From Variovorax atrisoli 110B (GTDB lineage: Bacteria; Pseudomonadota; Gammaproteobacteria; Burkholderiales; Burkholderiaceae_C): a stretch of 64,000 bases of DNA. The first letter of the stretch is position 1; every line of letters starts with the position of its first letter. A program made the position numbers and the translations under genes. The DNA lies in NCBI RefSeq assembly GCF_000382045.1, contig NZ_KB907457.1:186001-250000 (forward strand), written 5' to 3'. Below the pieces are notes generated by a model. It was not told where the DNA came from, did not search any database, and was given only the letters and a program-made list of their open reading frames with translations. Shown one piece after another: positions 43,250-51,839 of this stretch.

Positions 43250-44347
43250 ATGGCCACCATCAAGGACGTCGCGCTGAAGGCGGAGGTGTCGGTCACCACC
43301 GTCTCGCATGTGGTCAACGACACGCGCCACGTGAGCGCCAAGGTGCGCGAGCGGGTGGAACTCGCCATCCGCGAGCTGGGCTACGTGCCCAACGCGATGG
43401 CGCGCAGCCTCAAGAGCAACACCACATCGACGCTGGGCATGCTCATTCCCAACAGCTCGAACCCCTACTTCGCCGAGATCGTGCGGATCGTGGAAGACCG
43501 CTGCTTCGGCGCCGGCTACACGCTGGTGCTGTGCAACACCGACGACGAGCCCCGGCGCCAGAGCGTCTACCTGCAGGTGCTGGCCGAGCGCCGCATCGAC
43601 GGGCTGATCGTGGTGTCGACCGGCGAGAGCGGCGACGACGACCTGGCGAAGCAGCTCAACGGACTGCGCGTTCCCACCGTGCTGGTCGACCGCGAGATCG
43701 CCAACCCCGTCTGCGACCTGGTCGAGACCGCCCACATGCAAGGCGGCCTGCTCGCCGTGCGGCACCTGCTGTCGCTGGGCCACAAGCGCATCGCCTGCAT
43801 CGGCGGCCCGGTGGGCGTGATGCCCAGCGAGCAGCGCATCGAGGGCTGGCGCATGGCGCTGGCCGAGGCCGGTGCCGCGCCCGGCATCGCCAGCACCGAT
43901 TCGCTGCTGTGGCGCGGCGGCTTCACCAGCCAGGGCGGCTACGAGGCGATGCACGCCATCCTGCGCACCGAGCAGAAGCCCTCGGCCGTGTTCGTCTGCA
44001 ACGACCTGATGGCAATCGGCGCCTTGCGCGCCGCGCACGAGAGCGGCGTGCGGGTGCCCGACGAGCTCTCGATCGTCGGCTTCGACGACATCGAGCTCTC
44101 GGCCTACACCAGCCCCGCGCTCACCACCGTCGCGCAGCCCAAGGAGCGCATCGGCGCGCTGGCGGTCGACATGCTGCTGGAGCGCGTGGGCGGCAAGCGC
44201 CGCGATGCGCGCAAGGTGGTGCTGCAGCCCGAGCTGTGCGTGCGCGCCTCCACCGCGCGCCATGCGAGCTTCCGCGAAGCCCCCGCCCCCGCACCGGCGG
44301 CCGCCGGAACGCCCTCCCCGCAAACCCGAAAGTCCCGCACCTCGTGA
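43250..44347 (+). CDS. rbsR: LacI-family transcriptional regulator, probably RbsR
   Basis: This 365-residue repressor starts with the LacI helix-turn-helix ATIKDVALKAEVSVTTVSHVVND and a hinge helix NAMARSLKSN. The effector domain includes GMLIPNSSNPYFAEI, a sugar-binding fold. It is located inside the ribose operon between rbsC and rbsK and probably binds the two operators at 39461-39484, releasing them on ribose. A Pro/Ala-rich tail of about 30 residues follows the fold. Confidence 0.93.
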   Translation: MATIKDVALKAEVSVTTVSHVVNDTRHVSAKVRERVELAIRELGYVPNAMARSLKSNTTSTLGMLIPNSSNPYFAEIVRIVEDRCFGAGYTLVLCNTDDEPRRQSVYLQVLAERRIDGLIVVSTGESGDDDLAKQLNGLRVPTVLVDREIANPVCDLVETAHMQGGLLAVRHLLSLGHKRIACIGGPVGVMPSEQRIEGWRMALAEAGAAPGIASTDSLLWRGGFTSQGGYEAMHAILRTEQKPSAVFVCNDLMAIGALRAAHESGVRVPDELSIVGFDDIELSAYTSPALTTVAQPKERIGALAVDMLLERVGGKRRDARKVVLQPELCVRASTARHASFREAPAPAPAAAGTPSPQTRKSRTS

Positions 44348-45321
44348 GCCTGAAGCCTTCTTCCAGCAGCAGCACCGATGGCCGTGCCGCGGCACCGCGC
44401 ATCGTGGTGTTCGGCAGCCTCAACATGGACCTGGTCGTGCGCGTGCCGCACGCGCCGGCCGCGGGCGAGACCCTGCTGGGCCATTCGATCGCCGACATTC
44501 CCGGCGGCAAGGGCGCCAACCAGGCGGTGAGCTGCGCGCGCGAAGGCGGCAGCGTCCGGATGATCGGCTGCGTCGGCGACGACGCGCACGGCAAGGCCCT
44601 GCGCGATTCGCTGGAGCGCGACGGCATCGACACCGCCTCCCTGCGCACCGTTGCGGGCGAGCCCACGGGCACCGCGCTGATCCTGGTGGAAGACAGCGGG
44701 CAGAACCGCATCGTGATGATCCCCGGCGCCAACGCCCGGCTGGAGGCCGACGAGGCCACGCTGAAACAGCAGGTGCAGGGCGCCGCCTTCCTGGTGGCGC
44801 AGTTCGAGACGCCGCTGGACCAGGTCGCGCGCGCCATCGCGGTGGCGCACGAGGCGGGCTGCAAGGTGCTGCTTAACCCTTCGCCGGTGCAGGCCATCGC
44901 CGAGCCGCTGTGGCCGAAGATCGACACGCTGGTGGTCAACGAGATCGAGGCGCAGACGCTGTGCGGCCAGTCCGCCGACAGCCCCGAAGAGGCGGCACGG
45001 GCCGGCCAGGCGCTGCGCGCCAGGGGCATCGCGCGCGTGGTCGTCACGCTGGGCGCGCGCGGCGCGGTGGCCATCGATGCCGACGGCGCACGCCACCATC
45101 CCGCGCCGCAGGTGCAGGCGGTCGACACCACGGCCGCCGGCGACACCTTCCTGGGCGCGCTCGCCGTCGCGCTGGGCGAAGGCCAGGGCTTCGACGAGGC
45201 CGTGCGCCTGGGCATCCGCGCCGCGGCGCTGTGCATCCAGCAGCCGGGCGCCCAGCCCTCCATCCCGCAGCGCGATGCCGTGCTGCGCAGCCCCATGCCC
45301 CCCGACTGGATCAAGCTTTGA
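44344..45321 (+). CDS. rbsK: Ribokinase
   Basis: This 325-residue PfkB-type kinase converts ribose to ribose-5-phosphate. GSLNMDLV and PGGKGANQAVS form the N-terminal sugar site. TTAAGDTFLGAL near the C-terminus is the anion hole and catalytic Asp. The GTG start at 44344 overlaps the rbsR stop (GTGA). The first 18 residues are low complexity. Length is close to the usual 305-320. Confidence 0.94.
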   Translation: MSLKPSSSSSTDGRAAAPRIVVFGSLNMDLVVRVPHAPAAGETLLGHSIADIPGGKGANQAVSCAREGGSVRMIGCVGDDAHGKALRDSLERDGIDTASLRTVAGEPTGTALILVEDSGQNRIVMIPGANARLEADEATLKQQVQGAAFLVAQFETPLDQVARAIAVAHEAGCKVLLNPSPVQAIAEPLWPKIDTLVVNEIEAQTLCGQSADSPEEAARAGQALRARGIARVVVTLGARGAVAIDADGARHHPAPQVQAVDTTAAGDTFLGALAVALGEGQGFDEAVRLGIRAAALCIQQPGAQPSIPQRDAVLRSPMPPDWIKL

Positions 45322-45713
45322 AACGCACCGCCCTGCTGCACGCCGAACTCTCCCACGTGATCGCCTCGCTGGGCCACGGCGACATGCTCGTGCTCGGCGA
45401 CGCCGGCCTGCCCATTCCCGACGGCCCGCGCCGCATCGACCTTGCCGTGGCGCGCGGCGTGCCGACGCTCGGCGAGGTGCTGCAGGCGGTGTTGTCGGAG
45501 ATGCAGGTGGAAGGCATCGTGATCGCCGAGGAGGCCCTGGCCGGCGATGAGAAGAAGCTGCCGGGCTGGTACCCGCAGTCGCTCGGCATCGAGCCCCAGA
45601 CCGTGTCGCACGAGGAATTCAAGCGCCGCACGGCCAAGGCCCGCGCCATGGTGCGCACCGGCGAGTGCACGCCCTACGCGAACATCATCCTCGTCGCTGG
45701 AGTGAAGTTCTGA
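45318..45713 (+). CDS. rbsD: D-ribose pyranase
   Basis: This 131-residue enzyme interconverts pyranose and furanose forms of ribose before phosphorylation. The N-terminal KRTALLHAELSHVIASLGHGDMLVLGDAGLPIP contains the family's catalytic His. The C-terminus has TGECTPYANIILVAGVKF. No ATG is available. The TTG at 45318 overlaps the rbsK stop (TTGA), keeping the coupling seen at each junction of this operon. Confidence 0.92.
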   Translation: MKRTALLHAELSHVIASLGHGDMLVLGDAGLPIPDGPRRIDLAVARGVPTLGEVLQAVLSEMQVEGIVIAEEALAGDEKKLPGWYPQSLGIEPQTVSHEEFKRRTAKARAMVRTGECTPYANIILVAGVKF

Positions 45714-45808
45714 CGCGCCCCCGGGCTTGCCCACTTCGCGTGGCCGCACACCCCCTTGCAGGGGGTAATACCTGCGGCCGGGCAAAGCCGGTTCCGCTGT
45801 ATTCCTGA
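45713..45808 (+). repeat. Intergenic structured repeat, copy 9
   Basis: It follows rbsD in the gap before the convergent MOSC gene. The outer arm is AATAC/GTATT where other copies have AACAC/GTGTT, a paired change. The C/G hairpin is CCCCC-TTGCA-GGGGG. It is the only structured sequence between the two convergent genes and may act as the operon's 3' end. Confidence 0.9.
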
Positions 45809-45829
45809 AACAGGCAAACCCTGTTCCGG

Positions 45830-46711
45830 CTATTCGAAGCGGTAATTCGCGCCCACCTGCTGCCCGACCTTGAGCGTGTGCTCCACGCCCTGGATCACGA
45901 TGCAGTTCATGCCGAAGGTGATGCCGCCGTCCACGCGCGCGTCGGCGCGGTAGGTGCGCAGCGTGTTGCCGACTTCGGGGCTGCTCAGCGCGGTGGCCGG
46001 GTCGATGTCGGGGATCGGGCAGCGCGTGCAGGGCTTGACGGGGCGCAGCTCGGCCTCGCCCTCGCCGGTGGTGATGTGCAGCGCCTCGACGCGGTCCTCG
46101 TCGTGCGACTCGATGCCCGCGAGCACGATGTTCGGGCGGAAGCGCTCGATGCCCACGGGCCCATGGCCCTGCGCCGCGAGGCGGTCGTTGAGCTCGGCCA
46201 GCGAGCCCTCGCTCGCCACCAGCAGCGCGTAGCCGTCGGCGAACTGCGTCTGCGCCTCGACGCCGTCGGTCCACTTCATGCTCGACAGGCGCCTGTGCTC
46301 GGGGTCGAAGCGCACCAGGCGCAGGGTCTGCGGCTTGCCGGGCTCGGAGAGGAAGTCGCTGAACCACTGCGCGGCGATGTCGCCCATGTCGTAGGCAGCC
46401 ACCTCGTCCTTCCACACGCGCACCCGCACCGGCTTCTCGACCCGGTCGAAGGCCAGGTGCAGCGCCAGCATGCCGGGCGCGCGCAGCACCACCTCGGTGT
46501 GCTTCATCTGCGGCTTGATCAGCGCCATGCGCGGCAGCTGCCGCTGGGTGACGAACTCGCCCTGCGCATCGACCACCATCCAGGCGCGGTCGAACTCCAG
46601 CCCCGTCTCGGTCAGCAGCATCTCGGGAAGCTCGACGCCGGCGCAGGATTTCACTGGGTAGACGAACAGGCGCGAGATGGTGGCCTGGAGATCGAAGGCG
46701 GGCTGGGACAC
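45830..46711 (-). CDS. MOSC-domain protein (YcbX-like)
   Basis: This 293-residue protein has an N-terminal MOSC_N beta-barrel domain (RLFVYPVKSCAGVEL, FDRAWMVVD) and a C-terminal MOSC domain with the conserved KPCTRCPIPDIDP Cys. Such proteins bind molybdenum cofactor and reduce N-hydroxylated compounds. A GTG start at 46711 is chosen because AAGGA lies eight bases upstream. It is divergent from the UbiH-type gene across two tandem repeat copies. Confidence 0.9.
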   Translation of the reverse strand: MSQPAFDLQATISRLFVYPVKSCAGVELPEMLLTETGLEFDRAWMVVDAQGEFVTQRQLPRMALIKPQMKHTEVVLRAPGMLALHLAFDRVEKPVRVRVWKDEVAAYDMGDIAAQWFSDFLSEPGKPQTLRLVRFDPEHRRLSSMKWTDGVEAQTQFADGYALLVASEGSLAELNDRLAAQGHGPVGIERFRPNIVLAGIESHDEDRVEALHITTGEGEAELRPVKPCTRCPIPDIDPATALSSPEVGNTLRTYRADARVDGGITFGMNCIVIQGVEHTLKVGQQVGANYRFE

Positions 46712-46780
46712 GGTGGGGTTTCCTTGAAATTCGGCCGCGATTGTCCCGCAGCTCCCGGGAGAATCCCCGCCCCCTTCCAG

Positions 46781-46872
46781 GGATACCACGGAACCGGCTT
46801 TGCCGGGCCGCTGGTATCGCCCCCGCGAGGGGGTTGGCGAAGCGACACGAAGTGCGCGAAGCCTGGGGGCGG
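46781..46872 (-). repeat. Intergenic structured repeat, copy 10 (tandem pair, first)
   Basis: The outer arm is GATACC/GGTATC, a compensated version of AACACC/GGTGTT. The C/G hairpin on the minus strand is CCCCC-TCGC-GGGGG and the inner loop is AAA. It lies in the divergent gap between the MOSC gene and the UbiH-type gene, in direct orientation with copy 11. Confidence 0.92.
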
Positions 46873-46879
46873 TTGCGGT

Positions 46880-46968
46880 CCGCGCGGAACCGGCTCTGCC
46901 GGGCCGCCGGTATCGCCCCCGCGAGGGGGTTGGCGAAGCGACACGAAGTGCGCGAAGCCTGGGGGCGG
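46880..46968 (-). repeat. Intergenic structured repeat, copy 11 (tandem pair, second)
   Basis: A direct tandem of copy 10, eight bases away, identical over TTGGCGAAGCGACACGAAGTG and on through GCGCGAAGCCTGGGGGCGG. The outer arm lost its partner (GGTCCG instead of GGATACC), while the inner CCGGC-NNN-GCCGG hairpin (loop AGA) is intact. Confidence 0.9.
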
Positions 46969-47002
46969 GCCTGATCCTTGGCGTAATCCATACAATCCCT
47001 CG

Positions 47003-48130
47003 ATGGCCCTCCCTCCAGAAGTTTGCATTCGCGGCGCCGGCATCGTCGGCCGTACGCTGGCCCTGCTGCTCGCCCGCGAGCGGGTCCGCGTCGCGCTGGT
47101 GGTGCCGCCGGCCGCGCAGGGCAAGGAAGACATCCGCGCCTACGCGCTCAATTCCGCCTCCCGCGCGCTGCTCGAATCGCTGCGCGCCTGGCCCGATGCG
47201 GCCCACGCCACGGCCGTGCGCGAAATGCTGGTGCATGGCGATGAAGGCGGCCGGGTGCAGTTCAGCGCCGCGCGCCAGAAGGTCGAGGCGCTGGCCTGGA
47301 TCGTCGACGTGCCCGCGCTCGAAAAGCAGCTGGCCGACGCGGTGCGCTTCCAGCCCCAGATCGAAGTGGTGAACGAGCCCGTGGCCGCGCCGCTGACCGT
47401 GGTGTGCGAAGGCAAGTCCAGCACTACGCGCGAAGCTCTCGGCGTGAGCTACGAGGTCACGCGCTATCCGCAGCACGCGATCGCGGCGCGGCTGGAAGCC
47501 GCCCAGTCGCACGACGGCATCGCACGCCAGTGGTTCAACGACAAGGGCGAGGTGCTCGCGCTGCTGCCGCTGGACGGCACGCACGGCAAGACGGTCGCGC
47601 TGGTGTGGTCGGCCGACCAGCTGCGCGCACCGGACCTGCTCGCGCAGGGCGACGAGGAGTTCGCCGCCGCGGTCACCGAAGCCAGCCACAACACGCTCGG
47701 CGCGCTCCGGCTCACCAGCGAGCGCGCCGCCTGGCCGCTGGCCCGCGCCATCGCCGACCGCTGGACCGGCACCATGCCCGGGCAGCCCGGCCGCTCCTGG
47801 GCGCTGGCGGGGGACGCGGCCCACACGGTGCATCCGCTGGCCGGCCAGGGCCTGAACCTGGGCCTGGCCGACGCGGCCGAACTGGCCGACGTGATCAAGA
47901 ACCGCGACTACTGGCGCAGCGTGGGCGACGCGCGCCTGCTGCGCCGCTACGAACGCGCCCGCCGCGCCGACGTGCTGCAGATGAGCCTGGCGACCGACGG
48001 GCTGCAGCAGCTCTTCGCGCACAACCTGGGCCCGCTGCAGGCGCTGCGCAACTGGGGCATGCGCGGCTTCGACCGCACGCGCCTCGTCAAGCACTGGATC
48101 ACCGCGCAGGCCATGGGCCTGAAGGCCTGA
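47003..48130 (+). CDS. UbiH/UbiF/VisC-type FAD-dependent hydroxylase
   Basis: This 375-residue flavoprotein monooxygenase has GAGIVG at residues 11-16 and the FAD-ribityl motif GDAAHTVHPLAGQGLNLGLADA near residue 270. It probably hydroxylates the ubiquinone ring. Which position cannot be read from the sequence. The N-terminal dinucleotide fold starts with Arg-Gly instead of the usual Ile/Val-Gly (IRGAGIVG). dsbC follows after 55 bases on the same strand. Confidence 0.9.
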   Translation: MALPPEVCIRGAGIVGRTLALLLARERVRVALVVPPAAQGKEDIRAYALNSASRALLESLRAWPDAAHATAVREMLVHGDEGGRVQFSAARQKVEALAWIVDVPALEKQLADAVRFQPQIEVVNEPVAAPLTVVCEGKSSTTREALGVSYEVTRYPQHAIAARLEAAQSHDGIARQWFNDKGEVLALLPLDGTHGKTVALVWSADQLRAPDLLAQGDEEFAAAVTEASHNTLGALRLTSERAAWPLARAIADRWTGTMPGQPGRSWALAGDAAHTVHPLAGQGLNLGLADAAELADVIKNRDYWRSVGDARLLRRYERARRADVLQMSLATDGLQQLFAHNLGPLQALRNWGMRGFDRTRLVKHWITAQAMGLKA

Positions 48131-48185
48131 GGCCCCCTCCTCAGACGACATCCGACCGAACTCCGACCGAACCAACGGACACCCG

Positions 48186-48908
48186 ATGACATTCGTACGC
48201 AACCTTCTCCTCGCCGCCTGCACGCTCGGCGCGGTCGTGGCCGCCACCGCAGGCGAGGCCGAGATCCGCAAGAACCTGCCGGCGCGCATTCCGCAGTTCC
48301 CGGCCATCGACGAGGTGTCGAAGTCGCCGATCCCGGGCGTGTACGAAGTGCGCGTGAACGGCTCGCAGATCTTCTACACCGACGAGCAGGGCAACTACCT
48401 CTTCCAGGGCAACCTGATCGACGTGAAGGCGCGCAAGAACCTCACCGAGGAGCGCGTCGAGAAGCTCAGCGCCGTCGCCTTCGACCAGCTGCCGCTGAAA
48501 GACTCGATCAAGATCGTGCGCGGCAACGGCAAGCGCAAGCTCGCGGTGTTCGAGGACCCGAACTGCGGCTACTGCAAGCGCTTCGAGAAGGACATGAAGA
48601 CGGTCGACAACGTCACCGTGTACCTGTTCCTCTACCCGGTGCTCGGCCCCGATTCGAACGTCAAGTCGCGCGACATCTGGTGCAGCAAGGACAAGGGCAA
48701 GGCCTGGAGCGACTGGATGGAGTCGAGCACCCGCCCGGCCACCGCGCCCGCGAGCTGCGACGTGACCGCGCTGCAGCGCAACGTCGACTTCGGCCGCAAG
48801 TACAACATCACCGGCACGCCCACGCTGATCTTCAGCGACGGCACGCGCACGCCGGGTGCCATTCCCGCGGAGCAGGTCGAGAAGCAACTCGCCGCGTCGT
48901 CCAGCTGA
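48186..48908 (+). CDS. dsbC: DsbC-type periplasmic disulfide isomerase
   Basis: This 240-residue thiol-disulfide isomerase has a signal peptide of about 22 residues. The N-terminal dimerisation domain includes SPIPGVYEVRVNG and FYTDEQGNYLFQGNLID. A thioredoxin-fold domain follows with the active site CGYC (Cys127, Cys130), a second Cys pair (Cys/Cys at about 160-185) and the cis-Pro TGTPTLIF. It corrects disulfides in the periplasm. Its stop overlaps the next gene start (TGATG). Confidence 0.95.
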   Translation: MTFVRNLLLAACTLGAVVAATAGEAEIRKNLPARIPQFPAIDEVSKSPIPGVYEVRVNGSQIFYTDEQGNYLFQGNLIDVKARKNLTEERVEKLSAVAFDQLPLKDSIKIVRGNGKRKLAVFEDPNCGYCKRFEKDMKTVDNVTVYLFLYPVLGPDSNVKSRDIWCSKDKGKAWSDWMESSTRPATAPASCDVTALQRNVDFGRKYNITGTPTLIFSDGTRTPGAIPAEQVEKQLAASSS

Positions 48909-50737
48909 TGGCGACGAAGGCCCCAGCGCAGCACGCGGCAGGCGTGCACTACCGCGTCGAATGCGCCGACCCGCACGCGCATCTGTTCGGCGTCACCCTC
49001 ACCATCGAGGCGCCTGCCGCGCAGCAGCGCGTGTCGCTGCCGGTGTGGATTCCGGGCAGCTACCTGATTCGCGAGTTCGCCAAGAACCTGCAGGGCCTGC
49101 GTGCCACGCAGGGCCGCCGCAAGCCGGCGCTGACGCAGCTCGACAAGTGCAGCTGGCTCGTCGAATGCACGCCCGGCCAGCCGCTGGTGCTGAACTACCA
49201 GGTCTGCGCCTACGACAACTCGGTGCGCACCGCCTGGCTGGACGCAGAACGCGGCTTCTTCAACGGCACCAGCGTGTGCCTGCGCGTCGAAGGGCAGACC
49301 GAATCGCCGCATGCGATGGAGATCGTCGCGCCTGCGCACGTCGGCGACGACGGTGCGCGCTGGTCGTGCGCCACCGCGCTCGTGCCGCTGAAGGCCGACA
49401 GGCACGGCTTCGGCAGCTACATCGCGTCGGGCTATGACGAGCTGGCCGACAGCCCCGTGGAGATGGGCGCCTTCTGGAGCGCCGACTTCGAGGCCTGCGG
49501 CGTGCCGCACCGCTTCGTGGTGGCCGGCGCTGCGGCGTCGTTCGACGGCGACCGGCTCATCGCCGACACCAAGGCCATCTGCGAGGCCGAGATGCGCTTC
49601 TGGCACGGCGACAAGGTCGGCAAACGCGGCGGCCCGAAGCCGCCGATCGACCGCTACGTGTTCATGCTCAACGTGGTCGACGACGGCTACGGAGGCCTCG
49701 AGCACCGGCATTCCACCGCGCTGATCTGCAACCGCCGCGACCTGCCGCAGCGCGGCGACAAGAAGAGGCAGCCCGAGGGCTACACCACGCTGCTGGGCCT
49801 CATCAGCCACGAGTATTTCCACACCTGGAACGTCAAGCGCATGCGGCCGGCCGAGTTCGCGCGCTACGACTACAGCCAGGAGAACTACACGCAGCTGCTG
49901 TGGTTCTTCGAGGGCTTCACCAGCTACTACGACGACCTGCTGCTGCGGCGCGCCGGTCGCATCGACGACGCGGCCTACCTGCGCCTGCTCAACAAGACCA
50001 TCAACCAGGTCGTGCAGACACCGGGCCGGCTGGTGCAGCCGGTGGCCGACGCGAGCTTCGACGCCTGGGTCAAGTACTACCGGCAGGACGAGCAGACGCC
50101 CAACAGCACGGTGAGCTACTACACCAAGGGCGCGCTGGTGGCGCTGTGCCTCGACCTCACGCTGCGCCACGAAGGCAAGGGCACGCTCGACGACGTGATG
50201 CGCCACCTGTGGAAGCACAGCGAGGGCGGGCCGATCAGCGAGCAGGACATCGCGGCGGCGCTCGAAGCCGTGGGCGGCCGCTCGTACAAGGCCGAGCTGG
50301 CGCGCTGGGTGCACTCGACCGAGGAGCTTCCGCTGGCACTGCTGCTGCGCTCGCATGGCGTCGCCACACTGGAAGACCCCTCGCAGCCGGCACAGGCGCT
50401 GGGCCTGCGCGTGGCCGAGGCCAACGGCGGCGTGCAGGTGAAGGTGGTGCTGCGCGGCGGTGCTGCCGAGAAGGCCGGCTTCTCCGCGAACGACGAGTGG
50501 ATCGGCATCGAACTGCCCGCCTCCGGCAGGAAGAGCCAGCAGCGGCCGGCCCAGGCCTGGCGCATCGCCAAGCTCGACGACCTGGCGCTCTACCTGGGCG
50601 ATGCGACGAAGTGCACCGCCATCGTGGCGCGCGACCGCAAGCTCATCAGGCTGCCGCTCGTGCTGCCCACCGGCGCGACCACCTGGCGGCTGTTCTCGCA
50701 CGATGCCGCCAAGGTGACGGGCTGGCTGGCCGGCTAG
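48908..50737 (+). CDS. M61-family metallopeptidase (glycyl aminopeptidase type) with PDZ domain
   Basis: This 609-residue protein has an N-terminal beta domain (VWIPGSYLIREFAKNL), the zinc motif SHEYFHTWN with His301 and His305, and the downstream WFFEGFTSYYDDL. A C-terminal PDZ-like region (LGLRVAEANGGVQVKVV) completes it. No signal peptide is visible, so it is probably cytoplasmic. It overlaps dsbC by one base and is likely translated with it. Family members release N-terminal Gly or Ala; the substrate here is unknown. Confidence 0.92.
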   Translation: MATKAPAQHAAGVHYRVECADPHAHLFGVTLTIEAPAAQQRVSLPVWIPGSYLIREFAKNLQGLRATQGRRKPALTQLDKCSWLVECTPGQPLVLNYQVCAYDNSVRTAWLDAERGFFNGTSVCLRVEGQTESPHAMEIVAPAHVGDDGARWSCATALVPLKADRHGFGSYIASGYDELADSPVEMGAFWSADFEACGVPHRFVVAGAAASFDGDRLIADTKAICEAEMRFWHGDKVGKRGGPKPPIDRYVFMLNVVDDGYGGLEHRHSTALICNRRDLPQRGDKKRQPEGYTTLLGLISHEYFHTWNVKRMRPAEFARYDYSQENYTQLLWFFEGFTSYYDDLLLRRAGRIDDAAYLRLLNKTINQVVQTPGRLVQPVADASFDAWVKYYRQDEQTPNSTVSYYTKGALVALCLDLTLRHEGKGTLDDVMRHLWKHSEGGPISEQDIAAALEAVGGRSYKAELARWVHSTEELPLALLLRSHGVATLEDPSQPAQALGLRVAEANGGVQVKVVLRGGAAEKAGFSANDEWIGIELPASGRKSQQRPAQAWRIAKLDDLALYLGDATKCTAIVARDRKLIRLPLVLPTGATTWRLFSHDAAKVTGWLAG

Positions 50738-50744
50738 CCGGCAG

Positions 50745-51332
50745 CTAGGCGCTTTCCGCCGCCTTCGGGTGGCGCACGAACATCATCGGCTGGGGCTCCC
50801 CCACCAGCACGCAGGGCTTGCCGGTGCGCCGGCAGTGGTCCTGCACGCGCCAGTAGGCGCCGTGGCTGACGCAGCCGGTCTGGCAGATCACGAGATCGGC
50901 CGCGTGCAGGCTGGCTTCGAGCGCGGCGGCGTCGGCATCGTCGGCGCCGTCGTGATGCAGGTAGCGGCCGCCGGCGATTTCCACCAGCTGGCGCGCGAGC
51001 GACGACGGCGCCTCCTGCTCTTGGCCCACGCACAGCACCGCCTTCTCGCGCAGGTCGGCCGGCGCAGGCATGCCGGACGGCTTCAGGTGCCGCCTGCCGC
51101 CAGGCGCCAGCAGCGCGTGCAGCCGCTTCGGCAGCGCGCTGCCGGCCAGGGCGCGCGCCGCGAGTTCCTCGCGCACGATGGCGACCGCCGAATCTCGCGC
51201 CACCAGGGCACCGCGCAGCCGCACGATCTGCGCTTCGAGCCTTTCGATGAGGGCGGCCTGCTCGACCAGCAGGCGCGAGCAGCGCTCCTGCACCCGGGCA
51301 TAGGCCCGCAGCAACACGGCATGTTCTTGCAT
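50745..51332 (-). CDS. DUF2325-domain protein
   Basis: This 195-residue protein begins with a coiled-coil-like stretch (LLVEQAALIERLEAQIVRLR) and ends in a DUF2325 domain. The domain pattern is visible: VLCVGQEQ, YLHHDGADD, ADLVICQTGCVSHGAYW, GKPCVLV. The start MQEHAVLL at 51332 has GGAG six bases upstream. ATGs at 51344 and 51353 are alternatives. Biochemical role is unknown. A Fur-like palindrome lies just upstream, suggesting iron control. Confidence 0.85.
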   Translation of the reverse strand: MQEHAVLLRAYARVQERCSRLLVEQAALIERLEAQIVRLRGALVARDSAVAIVREELAARALAGSALPKRLHALLAPGGRRHLKPSGMPAPADLREKAVLCVGQEQEAPSSLARQLVEIAGGRYLHHDGADDADAAALEASLHAADLVICQTGCVSHGAYWRVQDHCRRTGKPCVLVGEPQPMMFVRHPKAAESA

Positions 51333-51359
51333 CGGGAACTCCATGGCGGGCATTCTAGA

Positions 51360-51374
51360 TGAGAGCAATTCTCA
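51360..51374. promoter_or_regulatory. Possible Fur box upstream of the DUF2325 gene
   Basis: TGAGAGCAATTCTCA has the 7-1-7 shape of a Fur half-site pair, with TGAGA/TCTCA arms and the ATTCTCA half close to the consensus ATTATCA. It lies 28 bases upstream of the chosen start, where a promoter would be. Confidence 0.4.
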
Positions 51375-51398
51375 ATTGGAGCACTCGACCCTTGCCTC

Positions 51399-51734
51399 TC
51401 AATGGGCAACCGACTTCGAGAACACATTCACCACCACCACGCCCGCGATGATCAGCCCGAGCCCGGCGATCGCAGGCGCGTCGAGCTTCTGGCCGAACCA
51501 CAGCCAGCTCACCAGCGAGATCAGCACGATGCCCACGCCTGACCAGATCGCGTAGGCGATGCCCGTGGGCACGGTGCGCAGCGTCAGCGAGAGGAAGTAG
51601 AACGCGACCGCGTAGCCCGCCACCGCAGCCAGCGCGGGCCACAGCCGCGTGAAGCCCTCGGAGCCCTTGAGGAAACTGGTGGCGACCACCTCGGCCACGA
51701 TGGCGACGAACAGGAAGGCGTAGTTGGAGTTCAT
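51399..51734 (-). CDS. SMR-family multidrug exporter (EmrE-like)
   Basis: This 111-residue small multidrug resistance protein has four membrane helices and the essential membrane Glu at residue 15 (AEVVATSFLK). The YAIWSGVGIVLISLVSWLWFGQKLD segment is diagnostic of EmrE/QacE-type proteins. It exports cationic compounds with proton exchange as a dual-topology dimer. It sits between the DUF2325 gene downstream and the divergent enoyl-CoA hydratase. Confidence 0.93.
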   Translation of the reverse strand: MNSNYAFLFVAIVAEVVATSFLKGSEGFTRLWPALAAVAGYAVAFYFLSLTLRTVPTGIAYAIWSGVGIVLISLVSWLWFGQKLDAPAIAGLGLIIAGVVVVNVFSKSVAH

Positions 51735-51839
51735 GGCGGCCACTCTATGGGAACCGGCAATGCCCCGCGCCCCCGCCGGCCATGCTGGGTATAGTGAAGC
51801 GCGTTTTTCCCTCCTCTTTCCCGTTCCCCCGGAGACACC

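Noticed and set aside
46738..46991. Apparent peptide repeats in frames crossing the repeat copies (RxSCRFANPLAG-like runs)
   Set aside because: These are translations of the intergenic repeat. They account for long false N-terminal extensions of several genes and are not protein repeats.
50730..50743. GCCGGCTAGCCGGC palindrome between the M61 and DUF2325 genes
   Set aside because: It includes the end of the M61 coding region and has no T run, so it is not called as a terminator.
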